From an uncultured Eubacteriales bacterium (lineage in GTDB: Bacteria > Bacillota > Clostridia > Peptostreptococcales > Anaerovoracaceae), in NCBI GenBank assembly GCA_910583765.1, contig CAJTYS010000001.1:1-64000 (forward strand): a stretch of DNA of 64,000 nucleotides, in the 5' to 3' direction. The position numbers and the translations under genes are program-made. Below the pieces are notes generated by a model. The model was given only the letters and a program-made list of their open reading frames with translations. It was not told the DNA's origin and did no database searches. Numbering within the stretch: position 1 is the first letter of the stretch; every line of letters begins with the position of its first letter. This document shows, piece after piece, positions 15,759 to 22,669 of the stretch.

Positions 15759-17160
15759 TTACCGGTTCACCGCCCTTTGGGTTCTCCGGGTCATCAGGAT
15801 TCGCATGATTGAACGCCCCTTGATACGGATCCGCTTTTTCCTGACGCTCCCGCTCTTCCTTTTCCAGCTGTTTCAGCTCCGCCTCCGCGTCCTGTACGAA
15901 AGGATGGTTTTTCAGGATGGTCAGCCTGCTGACGACGCCTTCGCTGTCCCGGCAGATTTGCGCCTGCTCCAGATCGTTTTGGATGCCGGTCCTGGTCCAA
16001 GTCTGAATGATGTTCTCGCAGGGCAGCCCTTCATGCCCGCAGATGGCTCTGACCAGTTTGGAAAAGCCGATGCGAAACTCGATTTCCATGAGCCCCGCCT
16101 TCATTTCCAGCAAGCCGTACATGAATTTCAGCGCCACGCCGGATTGGTTCCCGAAGGTTTCCGGCTGCGGATCGAACCCTTGCCCCTGTTCAAAGATGGC
16201 TTTTCTGGTCGCTTCCAGGACGCTGTTTCTGGCTTCGATGGGAATCTCGATGTTCAGGGTGGAAACTCCCGGGTGCCCGTCTTCGTCAGCGTCCAGTTTG
16301 ATGGCCTTGTACTTTTTCAAATCCTGCAAAAACCCGTTCAGCTCCGTCCCGCCGTAACCGGACAAAACGAAAATCAGTTCCTGCACGTCGTCCAGATCGT
16401 TGATGAAGCCGCTGAACACTTTGTCGTACACGTCGATCAGCGGTTTGATGTTGTCCAGGTCGCTCGTGTGGATGTTGTTGTTCCAAAAGGGAATGAAGGG
16501 GGTCTCTTCAAATCCGTGTTCATACTCAAACGCCGGCTCCCCGCTTTCCGGATCCGTGAACATGTGATAACGCATCAGTCCTTGGTCCAGGGTGTCCGCC
16601 AGTCGCCTCCGAAAAGCCTGGCATTTTCGCTCGTTCCAATATTCATAGACCGCGTATCTTTCCCCGTCGCTTTCGTCCAGCTCGTCACGCACCCGCAGAG
16701 CGCCCAGCAGCCTTCGCTTTAAACCGTTGTCAAAGATCGGGATCAGGTCTTTGCTGTCCACCACCGCCCATTCGAACCCGTTTCCCCGGTCAAAATAATG
16801 AATCCAGCCAACGGAAGAATTGGCGGCGTTGACGCACAGTTCCATGCAGTTTTTGCCGTATTCGTCCCCCAGCAGAGCCGTGATCCGCTTGTTGGCGGCC
16901 GCGTTTCCCACGTCGAACAGGGGCGGCGCCGTGAAAGCGTAAGCCGCTTTCTGGTTCACGATCAAGCCGTGAAAGTTCCTGGGGATCCGGTTGTCGGCGT
17001 TTCGCAGGGGCGCGTTGTCGCTTTCCGCCTCTTCTCTGGGCGCGTAGAGCACGTCCGTCTTGTTCCGGTAATACCGTTCCCCTGTCGCCGCTTTGAGTTG
17101 GAAATCCTTGTGCGCCGGCATGTGCCGTTTGATTAATTTTTTCACGTGTTCCAGTTCCAT
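15742..17160 (-). CDS. Portal protein (SPP1 gp6-like)
   Basis: The 472-residue product starts MELEHVKKLIKRHMPAHKDF. It shows SPP1-type portal features: the early RYYRNKTDVLY segment, the NRIPRNFHGLIVNQKAAYAF stretch, and a long C-terminal helix region (EMKAGLMEIEFRIGFSKLVR). The C-terminus is acidic and disordered. Portals form the dodecameric DNA gate at the head vertex and dock the terminase. Position between TerL and MuF fits. Length is typical. Confidence 0.92.
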   Translation of the reverse strand: MELEHVKKLIKRHMPAHKDFQLKAATGERYYRNKTDVLYAPREEAESDNAPLRNADNRIPRNFHGLIVNQKAAYAFTAPPLFDVGNAAANKRITALLGDEYGKNCMELCVNAANSSVGWIHYFDRGNGFEWAVVDSKDLIPIFDNGLKRRLLGALRVRDELDESDGERYAVYEYWNERKCQAFRRRLADTLDQGLMRYHMFTDPESGEPAFEYEHGFEETPFIPFWNNNIHTSDLDNIKPLIDVYDKVFSGFINDLDDVQELIFVLSGYGGTELNGFLQDLKKYKAIKLDADEDGHPGVSTLNIEIPIEARNSVLEATRKAIFEQGQGFDPQPETFGNQSGVALKFMYGLLEMKAGLMEIEFRIGFSKLVRAICGHEGLPCENIIQTWTRTGIQNDLEQAQICRDSEGVVSRLTILKNHPFVQDAEAELKQLEKEERERQEKADPYQGAFNHANPDDPENPKGGEPVNGEET

Positions 17161-17170
17161 TGTCGCACCT

Positions 17171-18445
17171 CTATTTCAAAATCTCCATGCCGCTTTTTTT
17201 ACGGATGACGGTGTAACAGAAATACCGCAGAGCGTCCATGCAGTGGTCAAATTGTTTGATGGGCTTGTCTTCTCCTCGTTCCGCCGCTTTTTCGTCCCAC
17301 ACGTAGGAAGCGAATTCCTGTATGGTGTTCTCGCAGGACGCACTCACGGCGATCCGGTCTCGGTTCAAGAGCGAAGCCACAAAACGGATCCCGTTCAGCA
17401 CGTCGTTGTTGGCTTTCTTTATGCGGTGGCCTCGTTTTTTCAGTTCAGCGATGAAGGACGCCGCCGAAGGGTCGATGACGATCTTCTCCGGCTGGACGTC
17501 CCCCAGCCACGCCTCGAGATCGTCGGCGTATTCCGAATCGGTTTTCTGGGCGGCTTCGCTCCTGCCGCTATGGTAATATTCTCTGTGGCAGATCCACTTG
17601 CCCGCCTCGTCTTTTCCCCACAAAAGAAAGACCGTGGCGTTCTGGGTCCCGTAGTCGCAGCTGACATGCCAGCGTGTCGGCGCTCCGGTGATCCGCTCGG
17701 TCACGTGCCTGGCCTTGTCGAACATGTCGTAAACCACGCCCTCGGCCACGCACCACAGCCCCAAGATGTACCGCTTGTAAAACACTCCGGCGTACATGGA
17801 GCGGTACCTGGCCTTGATCTTCTCCGACAGGCTCAAATTGTCCTCCATGGTGAAGTGCAGGTAAACCAGGTTCTTTTCCCCCGCTTGGTCGATCCAATTC
17901 CGTTTGAACCAGTGATACGGCCCTTCCGGGTTGCAGTTGAACCAGAACTTGGAGCCTTCCACCGAGCAGCGGCCCGTCGCTTGATTGACGAAGCTTTCCG
18001 GCATCAGGGCGACTTCATCGAAAAAGACCCCCGCCAGGGTGATCCCCTGGATGAGGTCTTGAGAACGTTCGTCTTTTCCGCCGAATATGTGAAAATAATT
18101 GGTTCTGCCTTTCCTGGCGATCTCCACCAGGTTGTCCGCCCTGTGGTCTTTGACTTTGTAGCCTCTTCCTCTAAGCATGGGCTTGAGCACCGCCAGCACG
18201 TTCCTCCTGAAAGAGCCGATGGTCTTGCCGCACATGGCGAAATTTTGTTCCTGGAAGGTTTCCATGGCCCACATGACGAAGGACAGGGACATGGAAACGG
18301 TCTTTCCCGATCGGATGGCCCCGTCCGCTATGATCCCGTCTTTTTCATGGACCAGGGACTGGGGCAGCCACCAGGTCAGGAGCTTCTTTTGCTTTCCGGA
18401 AAAGGGCTTGAACTTGAACGCCGCTTGTTTTATTCGTCTTCCCAT
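17171..18445 (-). CDS. terL: Terminase large subunit
   Basis: The 424-residue product is an ATPase-nuclease motor. The Walker A motif GAIRSGKT is at residues 42-49, the Walker B is VFFDEVAL at about 140, and the C-terminal RNase H-like nuclease begins near VSCDYGTQNATVFLLWGKDE, with KIVIDPSAASFI later. It pumps DNA into the procapsid and cuts it. It overlaps the small-subunit gene by 16 bp. The XtmB/SPP1-type layout and length are normal. Confidence 0.95.
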   Translation of the reverse strand: MGRRIKQAAFKFKPFSGKQKKLLTWWLPQSLVHEKDGIIADGAIRSGKTVSMSLSFVMWAMETFQEQNFAMCGKTIGSFRRNVLAVLKPMLRGRGYKVKDHRADNLVEIARKGRTNYFHIFGGKDERSQDLIQGITLAGVFFDEVALMPESFVNQATGRCSVEGSKFWFNCNPEGPYHWFKRNWIDQAGEKNLVYLHFTMEDNLSLSEKIKARYRSMYAGVFYKRYILGLWCVAEGVVYDMFDKARHVTERITGAPTRWHVSCDYGTQNATVFLLWGKDEAGKWICHREYYHSGRSEAAQKTDSEYADDLEAWLGDVQPEKIVIDPSAASFIAELKKRGHRIKKANNDVLNGIRFVASLLNRDRIAVSASCENTIQEFASYVWDEKAAERGEDKPIKQFDHCMDALRYFCYTVIRKKSGMEILK

Positions 18446-19326
18446 GAGTCGGCCGCTTCTCCTTTCAAGGCTTCCAGGAAGCCGTCGTCCAAGCCGCCAT
18501 CGTCCGCGTCTTCGCCTTTGATCTTGGCGGTCTCGGCTTTCAGTTTTTCAACCTTTGCCCGTTGCTCCTCTGTGGCCAGGTCCATGTGAGCGGTCAACCA
18601 GTCCAAGGCCTTCATCTTGTCCAGCAGCTTAATTTTCGCTCCGTCTTTGCCCTGGCTGACTTCACTGATTAAGCTGCCATCCACTTCACTGGATTCCCGG
18701 AAGCGGACGGAATTAATGGTTTTAGTCACTGGCACCCGCTCTCCAGTTTCTTCATCCAGCTTTTCTATCGGACCAAAGGCTCCCATGACCTGTACCTCTT
18801 CTCTGCCAAACTCTACAAAATCGGCGATGTCGGAAAAGGCGATGTCTATGTATTTCTGGAAAACGTCTTCCGTCTCCAGCATGGCTTTGTTCATCTTGGC
18901 TTGTTTCAGCTGGAAGATTTCCTTCCTGATCCGCTCGTCCTTCATCAGCTGGCAGCTTTTCACCGTGGCGGTGTTGTAGCCGCAGCCCGGGTACGCTTTC
19001 AGGTAGGCTCTGGTGGCGTTGAAGGACTTCGCGTAATACAAACAAAAAAGCCGCTGCTTGTCATTGAGTTCCTGGTTGCCCAGAACCTGCTCGACTTGCT
19101 CGGCCGTTTCTTGTTTTTTTGTTTTTTCGGTTGGGTTTGGTTTGGTAACGTTACCTTTCGCCTGATTGGTAACGTTACCGTTCCATTCGTCTTGATTTTT
19201 CCATTTGCGGATCTGGCTTTCCGACACTCCCAGCTCCGCCGCTATGTCCTTTAATTTTTTCGTTTTTCCCGAATCGAGCCAAAGCCGATGAGCCAAGTCT
19301 CGCTTCGGGCTTCTCTTCCTTGGCAA
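18430..19326 (-). CDS. terS: Terminase small subunit
   Basis: The 298-residue product has an N-terminal DNA-binding HTH (about 20-50, LKDIAAELGVSESQIRKWKN). A low-complexity linker holds two GNVT repeats. The terminase_2-type domain (about 90-230) has LNDKQRLFCLYYAKSFNATR and LKAYPGCGYNTATVKSCQLM. The C-terminus is acidic, for TerL contact. Small subunits recognise the packaging site. The linker DNA carries two identical 12-bp palindromes (19144-19179), which could be part of a binding site. Confidence 0.92.
   Translation of the reverse strand: MPRKRSPKRDLAHRLWLDSGKTKKLKDIAAELGVSESQIRKWKNQDEWNGNVTNQAKGNVTKPNPTEKTKKQETAEQVEQVLGNQELNDKQRLFCLYYAKSFNATRAYLKAYPGCGYNTATVKSCQLMKDERIRKEIFQLKQAKMNKAMLETEDVFQKYIDIAFSDIADFVEFGREEVQVMGAFGPIEKLDEETGERVPVTKTINSVRFRESSEVDGSLISEVSQGKDGAKIKLLDKMKALDWLTAHMDLATEEQRAKVEKLKAETAKIKGEDADDGGLDDGFLEALKGEAADSWEDE
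19144..19179. repeat. Two identical 12-bp palindromes inside terS (GGTAACGTTACC)
   Basis: GGTAACGTTACC occurs at 19144-19155 and 19168-19179, with centres 24 bp apart. Each encodes part of a GNVT repeat in TerS. Packaging (pac) sites of several phages lie in or near terS, so a protein-binding role is possible. Confidence 0.55.
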
Positions 19327-19365
19327 ACCGCCTCACCTCGCTTGTTCGTTTTGTTTTATGAATGA

Positions 19366-19396
19366 AAAGAGACAGGCTCGGGGCGCTGTCTCTTGG
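19366..19396 (-). terminator. Intrinsic terminator after the RelE-type toxin gene
   Basis: On the minus strand AAGAGACAG and CTGTCTCTT pair around a CGCCCCGAGC loop and are followed by TTCATT. It separates the toxin-antitoxin transcript from terS. Confidence 0.7.
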
Positions 19397-19401
19397 TTCG
19401 A

Positions 19402-19668
19402 TCATTTGTAAATTTCTCTTCGGTGTCCAATGTTCAAAACCAGGATCGTGATCGTCTGGTCCGATATTTCGGCGATCACTCGGTAATCGCCGATCCGATA
19501 CCTCCATTGTCCGCTTCGATCCGCCGCGAGAGATTTACCGTGTCGCCTGGGGTCCTCGCAATCCACGAGGTTTTTCTCGATCCACCCCAGGAGAAACCCC
19601 TGGACGTGCCTGTCGAGTTTTTTCAGCTGCTTCATGGCTCTCGCCGTGTATTCCACCGCGTATTTCAT
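19402..19668 (-). CDS. RelE/ParE-family toxin
   Basis: The 88-residue product begins MKYAVEYTARAMKQLKKLDR and ends with LNIGHRREIYK, the C-terminal signature of RelE toxins. The core SGQWRYRIGDYRVIAEI strand contains the basic and aromatic residues that support ribosome-dependent mRNA cleavage in RelE. It overlaps the antitoxin gene by 4 bp. A terminator follows on the left. The pair stabilises mobile DNA or guards against other phages; which applies here is not shown. Confidence 0.92.
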   Translation of the reverse strand: MKYAVEYTARAMKQLKKLDRHVQGFLLGWIEKNLVDCEDPRRHGKSLAADRSGQWRYRIGDYRVIAEISDQTITILVLNIGHRREIYK

Positions 19669-19889
19669 GGCTCGAACCCCAGCATTTTTTTGACCTCCTG
19701 GTGGGAATGGGTCACCGGATTCTTTTCATGCTCCGCCTTCGCCTCATAATACAGGGCCAAATCAAGCTCTTCTTCGATTTTTTCCAGCACTGATTGGCGC
19801 ACCAGTTCCGATACGGACATGTGGTTCAGTTCCGCGTACTCTTTGATCAGTTCCGTGTCCGCGTCATTCAATCTCACGGAAATCGTCAT
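19665..19889 (-). CDS. RelB/DUF6290-type antitoxin with RHH DNA-binding domain
   Basis: The ATG at 19889 is chosen because AAAGGAAG precedes it with normal spacing; a longer frame upstream runs into the operator. The 74-residue product begins MTISVRLNDADTELIKEYAE, an RHH strand-helix-helix pattern, and has an acidic toxin-binding C-terminus. It should repress the promoter at 19916-19944 and neutralise RelE. Gene order antitoxin-toxin with a 4-bp overlap is typical. Confidence 0.9.
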   Translation of the reverse strand: MTISVRLNDADTELIKEYAELNHMSVSELVRQSVLEKIEEELDLALYYEAKAEHEKNPVTHSHQEVKKMLGFEP

Positions 19890-19905
19890 GCCGCTCACTT
19901 CCTTT

Positions 19906-19944
19906 CTTGTAACACATTGTATTACAAGAAGGCGCACTTGTCAA
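19906..19944 (-). promoter_or_regulatory. Toxin-antitoxin promoter with overlapping operator
   Basis: TTGACA (19939-19944), a 17-bp spacer and TACAAT (19916-19921) form a near-consensus minus-strand promoter. An inverted repeat CTTGTAA/TTACAAG (19906-19912 and 19922-19928) flanks the -10 box, well placed for repression by the RHH antitoxin. Confidence 0.8.
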
Positions 19945-19954
19945 CTCAATTTTC

Positions 19955-19982
19955 CAAAACAAAAACTCCCCGTTCCCAGGGA
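19955..19982 (-). terminator. Intrinsic terminator upstream of the toxin-antitoxin promoter
   Basis: On the minus strand CTCCC, a TGGGAACG loop and GGGAG are followed by TTTTTGTTTT. It ends the transcript from the regulator region on the right, isolating the toxin-antitoxin promoter. Confidence 0.75.
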
Positions 19983-20066
19983 GCTTTCGCCAATGATATT
20001 TAAAAAGGAGTCAAAACATATGCCCGTTTTTCACTTTTTCACTGATACCATAATACCATGAAATCT

Positions 20067-20101
20067 TTGCCCCAGGGTTACTTTCGTTGCCCCCATGTTA
20101 C
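20067..20101. repeat. 15-bp direct repeats between late regulator and terS region
   Basis: On the minus strand GTAACATGGGGGCAA and GTAACCCTGGGGCAA (20087-20101 and 20067-20081) repeat with a 20-bp period, about two helix turns. ATACCAT also repeats just to the left (20045-20059). The 120-bp stretch between the regulator gene and the toxin-antitoxin terminator has no gene. The repeats may bind the late regulator or the terminase. Confidence 0.45.
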
Positions 20102-20126
20102 CTTTTTGTGCTTTTTTCCGCTCGAT

Positions 20127-20507
20127 CTACACCCAAAACATGTTTTCGGCCACCTTGCGCAGAAAAACGCTCTTGTGAAACCAATACGTTTTGCGGCTCG
20201 CGTCCCTCGGATAAGGCGTTCTATACAGCACGCTGTTCCACACGCCGTCCCGGTAGACTTCTGGGATCGCCAGCCTGGCCTGTTCCACCGCTTGAAGCTT
20301 TCGGAAGAGCTCCGCCCGCTTCATGGCTTCTTTGGAAGTGGGATCGCCGTTGCCTTTTCCCCTCGGCTGCCCGTCTGGAGGGTCGGGGCTGTCCCATATG
20401 GCGTTGTCGTATTCCGTTTTCATTCTGTCGTAGTCCTTGACCAGCCAGATCACCTGGTTGGCCAGAGCGTCCGGCAGCCCGCAGCTTTTCGGCACGTAAT
20501 CCCTCAC
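20127..20507 (-). CDS. Phage regulator, probable late transcription activator type
   Basis: The start is GTG at 20507-20505, placed 8 bases after GGAG. The 126-residue product reads VRDYVPKSCGLPDALANQVI and contains the PDGQPRGKGNGDPTSKEA and VYRDGVWNSVLYRTPYP segments. This family sits just upstream of the terminase in many clostridial phages and resembles ArpU/RinA-type late regulators: an RNA polymerase sigma-like helical protein. The assignment rests on pattern and position. It fits a role switching on the structural genes to the left. Confidence 0.6.
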   Translation of the reverse strand: MRDYVPKSCGLPDALANQVIWLVKDYDRMKTEYDNAIWDSPDPPDGQPRGKGNGDPTSKEAMKRAELFRKLQAVEQARLAIPEVYRDGVWNSVLYRTPYPRDASRKTYWFHKSVFLRKVAENMFWV

Positions 20508-20542
20508 TCTCGCTTCTCCTTTCCCCTGACAACCCTCTGGCT

Positions 20543-20626
20543 TCACAGCCTAACCAAAACTACCAATCCCAGAATCAGAAGCGCCACGGCGGACGCCAGG
20601 GCCTTGCGCAGGGTCAGTTTATTCAT
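20543..20626 (-). CDS. 27-residue membrane peptide
   Basis: GGAGGAAGAG precedes the ATG at 20626-20624. The product reads MNKLTLRKALASAVALLILG followed by LVVLVRL, a single positively started membrane helix. Its start overlaps the stop of the acidic gene to the right (ATGA). The function is unknown; it could be a regulatory or lysis-related micropeptide. Confidence 0.55.
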   Translation of the reverse strand: MNKLTLRKALASAVALLILGLVVLVRL

Positions 20627-20787
20627 TCTTTCTCTTCCTCCCACCACGCGTCGATCTGATCGTTGGCCCACGCGTTGAGTTCCGCCTCGATCTCCTCGGC
20701 GCTCGCGTCGTCATCGAATTCCATGGAATCTTCATGGACGCAGTTGGCCCCGAATCCCGTGTCTAAATAAAAATTCACTTTTTTCAT
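20623..20787 (-). CDS. Small acidic phage protein (54 aa, DUF7167-like)
   Basis: The product begins MKKVNFYLDTGFGANCVHED and continues with a very acidic helical part (FDDDASAEEIEAEL, then NDQIDAWWEEEKE). The pattern fits the DUF7167 family of short phage proteins. AGGAGGCGATGAG precedes the start, and both ends overlap neighbouring genes. The function is unknown. Confidence 0.7.
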   Translation of the reverse strand: MKKVNFYLDTGFGANCVHEDSMEFDDDASAEEIEAELNAWANDQIDAWWEEEKE

Positions 20788-20972
20788 CTCATCGCCTCCT
20801 GTTTAGGCCTTATTGGGCACCACTTTGGGCGCTTTGATTTGTCCAAAGGTTTCCCGCTTGGGTGGTGTGACGTTGATTTTTTTGCGATCAGGCAGTACGC
20901 CAGATTCGATTGTCTCATCAGGCATTCATCACAATTTTTTGGCATGTCTATTTCGATTATTCCTTTTTTCAT
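20784..20972 (-). CDS. Small Cys-rich hypothetical protein (62 aa)
   Basis: The product begins MKKGIIEIDMPKNCDECLMR and contains four Cys (C14, C17, C27, C52), a spacing that could bind one zinc ion. The rest is basic. It overlaps both neighbours by ATGA-type junctions, so it is part of the early operon. No family is recognised with certainty. Confidence 0.7.
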   Translation of the reverse strand: MKKGIIEIDMPKNCDECLMRQSNLAYCLIAKKSTSHHPSGKPLDKSKRPKWCPIRPKQEAMR

Positions 20973-21358
20973 TTCATTGGCTCCCCTCTATATGATTCTG
21001 GCAGCGGCATCCAAGCGTTTACGACTAATCCATATCCTATGTAGCTTTTCTCATCGTCTCCTGGATAAAAGGCTCCACCTTCGCTGTCCGTTTCATATCT
21101 GCCGATGTCAATTAAGGTGGCGTTTTCAAAAGATATAAGCGCATAATTTCCTTCTTCTGGCAGCCTTTCCGTCACCGGTGTCCATCTGGCGCTTTTGTCC
21201 TCCCGCTCTATCCGCTCCTTGATTTCCTCATTCACTGCCATGGCCCGTACCTCGTCCATGACCTTTTGTAAGAGGGCCGGCTCTTTCAGGCCGGATTCCT
21301 CTCTCGCTTCCTTCGCCATGTCTTCCAGCTTGGCGATCAATTTCTTTTCATCAATCAT
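20969..21358 (-). CDS. DUF551-containing phage protein
   Basis: The ATG at 21358 is chosen because AGAGGA precedes it; upstream in-frame codons lack a site. The 129-residue product has a charged helical N-terminus (MIDEKKLIAKLEDMAKEARE) and a C-terminal DUF551 domain: ARWTPVTERLPEEGNYALIS to VVNAWMPLPESY. DUF551 is very common in phages and of unknown function. Confidence 0.8.
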   Translation of the reverse strand: MIDEKKLIAKLEDMAKEAREESGLKEPALLQKVMDEVRAMAVNEEIKERIEREDKSARWTPVTERLPEEGNYALISFENATLIDIGRYETDSEGGAFYPGDDEKSYIGYGLVVNAWMPLPESYRGEPMK

Positions 21359-21374
21359 GTTTTTCCTCTCGTTT

Positions 21375-21617
21375 CTAATCTCGCTGATCATACCAATCCA
21401 GAACATCGAACTCGTCGGGGCTGCCGCTGTCGTCCTGGCACACGTCCACGAGTTTCACGCCTTCCACGCTTCTCAAGGCTTCGCAAACTTCGTCCAGGTC
21501 TTGGAATTCCCGCTCCAGTCGCTTGTCCAATTCATCCAATTTTTTCTCGTTCTCCACTTCGACTTCAACGTAGTGGCTGAACATGATCTTTTCGTCGATC
21601 TGTAATTTCGCTCTCAT
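21375..21617 (-). CDS. Hypothetical phage protein (80 aa)
   Basis: The product begins MRAKLQIDEKIMFSHYVEVE. It is acidic, with a central coiled-coil-like helix (LDELDKRLEREFQDLDEVCE) and an Asp-rich end. AAAGGAGAAAAAC precedes the start. No family is recognised. It belongs to the same leftward small-gene cluster. Confidence 0.65.
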   Translation of the reverse strand: MRAKLQIDEKIMFSHYVEVEVENEKKLDELDKRLEREFQDLDEVCEALRSVEGVKLVDVCQDDSGSPDEFDVLDWYDQRD

Positions 21618-21641
21618 GTTTTTCTCCTTTCTTTCCCGGGT

Positions 21642-22169
21642 TCAGTCGTCCCATTGGTAAACGAACCCGTCCGGGGCTTTTCCCCGTTTCACTTTCCCGT
21701 TGCAAAGGTCGATGACCGTTTGGTAGCTCATGAAGTTCCTCCTGGCCGCTTCCCTCGCGCTCGCGTAAAATTCCACGACTCGCCCGCCCGTGGTTTTCTT
21801 GGCCACGGGCTTTCGCCTGGATTTGGCCCCGGTCATCCGGCCCAAGGTTTTTCTGTCGATCAGGGCCAGGTTGTTGACGTGGTCGTCCTGAAGGTCCCCG
21901 TTTTTATGGTGAACCGCCAGGCCTTCGGGGATCGGTCCCCGAAACGTCAGCCACACCAGACGGGCCGCTTTGACGTCCCGGCTTTTTCCCTCCAAGGTGA
22001 TTTTCACCCACAGCGTCGGTTTCCCTTTTCTGGTGAAGCGGGACAGTTCTTTCGGCTCCCTGGTCTTGTACGTTCTCCTGACGCGTCCGTCCACGGAGAC
22101 CTGGTATTTGCCCCCGTGGCCCGGCGCGTCTTTCCAGATCCCGGACGCGTCCAGTTTGGTCCTCGCCAT
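21642..22169 (-). CDS. HNH endonuclease with NUMOD4 domain
   Basis: The 175-residue product has a NUMOD4-type start (GIWKDAPGHGGKYQVSVDGR). The HNH core (about 65-105) has LAVHHKNGDLQDDHVNNLAL, in which the HH and N residues are visible. A C-terminal NUMOD-type DNA-binding helix (FYASAREAARRNFMSYQTVI) follows. Such proteins are homing-type endonucleases or packaging nucleases in phages. Being far from terL, it is more likely a mobile free-standing nuclease. Confidence 0.85.
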   Translation of the reverse strand: MARTKLDASGIWKDAPGHGGKYQVSVDGRVRRTYKTREPKELSRFTRKGKPTLWVKITLEGKSRDVKAARLVWLTFRGPIPEGLAVHHKNGDLQDDHVNNLALIDRKTLGRMTGAKSRRKPVAKKTTGGRVVEFYASAREAARRNFMSYQTVIDLCNGKVKRGKAPDGFVYQWDD

Positions 22170-22185
22170 GTCGCACCTCGCTTTC

Positions 22186-22659
22186 CTAGATCCATTCTCC
22201 GCGCTCCCAGTCTTCTTCCGCGCACCGGACCGGGAGGATCATTCCGCGCAGTTCCCCGTCCTCGTACACGAAGACCGGTTTCAGCGCCGCTTTCACCCGA
22301 CATTCCGGGCGTTCAAAAAACCGCAGATACTTGGACTGCACCCGGACCCGGACGTCACCCGCTTCCAGCTCCCGAAGCGTCAGCGTCCTTCCCGTCAGCC
22401 CGGATCTTATTTTTCGCTCGGCCCCGACTCGTTCCACCGGATCGTAACCCGTTTCCGCCTCCCGAAAGAGACGCTCGGCCAAGTCCGCCTTGGCGAATTC
22501 GTTCAAATCCAAAAGGCATTCGGGCAGCAGAAAAGCGACGTGCTCCATGACGACCGCGGTTTGCTCTCCCAATCGGGCGAGGGAGACCAACGTTCTCCCC
22601 TCTTTCGGTTCTTTCAGTCGTTCTTTCAAAATCATTCCGTGCACTTTCTCCAGTTTCAT
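22186..22659 (-). CDS. Hypothetical phage protein (157 aa)
   Basis: The product begins MKLEKVHGMILKERLKEPKE and is charged, with a beta-rich middle (RTLTLRELEAGDVRVRVQSK) and an acidic Trp-containing end. It lies between the HNH gene and the helicase gene with tight spacing. No domain is recognised, but the context suggests a replication-associated role. Confidence 0.6.
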   Translation of the reverse strand: MKLEKVHGMILKERLKEPKEGRTLVSLARLGEQTAVVMEHVAFLLPECLLDLNEFAKADLAERLFREAETGYDPVERVGAERKIRSGLTGRTLTLRELEAGDVRVRVQSKYLRFFERPECRVKAALKPVFVYEDGELRGMILPVRCAEEDWERGEWI

Positions 22660-22669
22660 GTTTTTCCTC

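Noticed and set aside
17093..18589. Long plus-strand frame of about 498 codons
   Set aside because: It mirrors the terminase large-subunit gene; the product has no recognisable domain and no ribosome binding site.
20024..20061. Tiny plus-strand frame of 12 codons after AAAAAGGAG
   Set aside because: Good ribosome binding site but too short and without a partner; it more likely reflects chance in the AT-rich repeat region.
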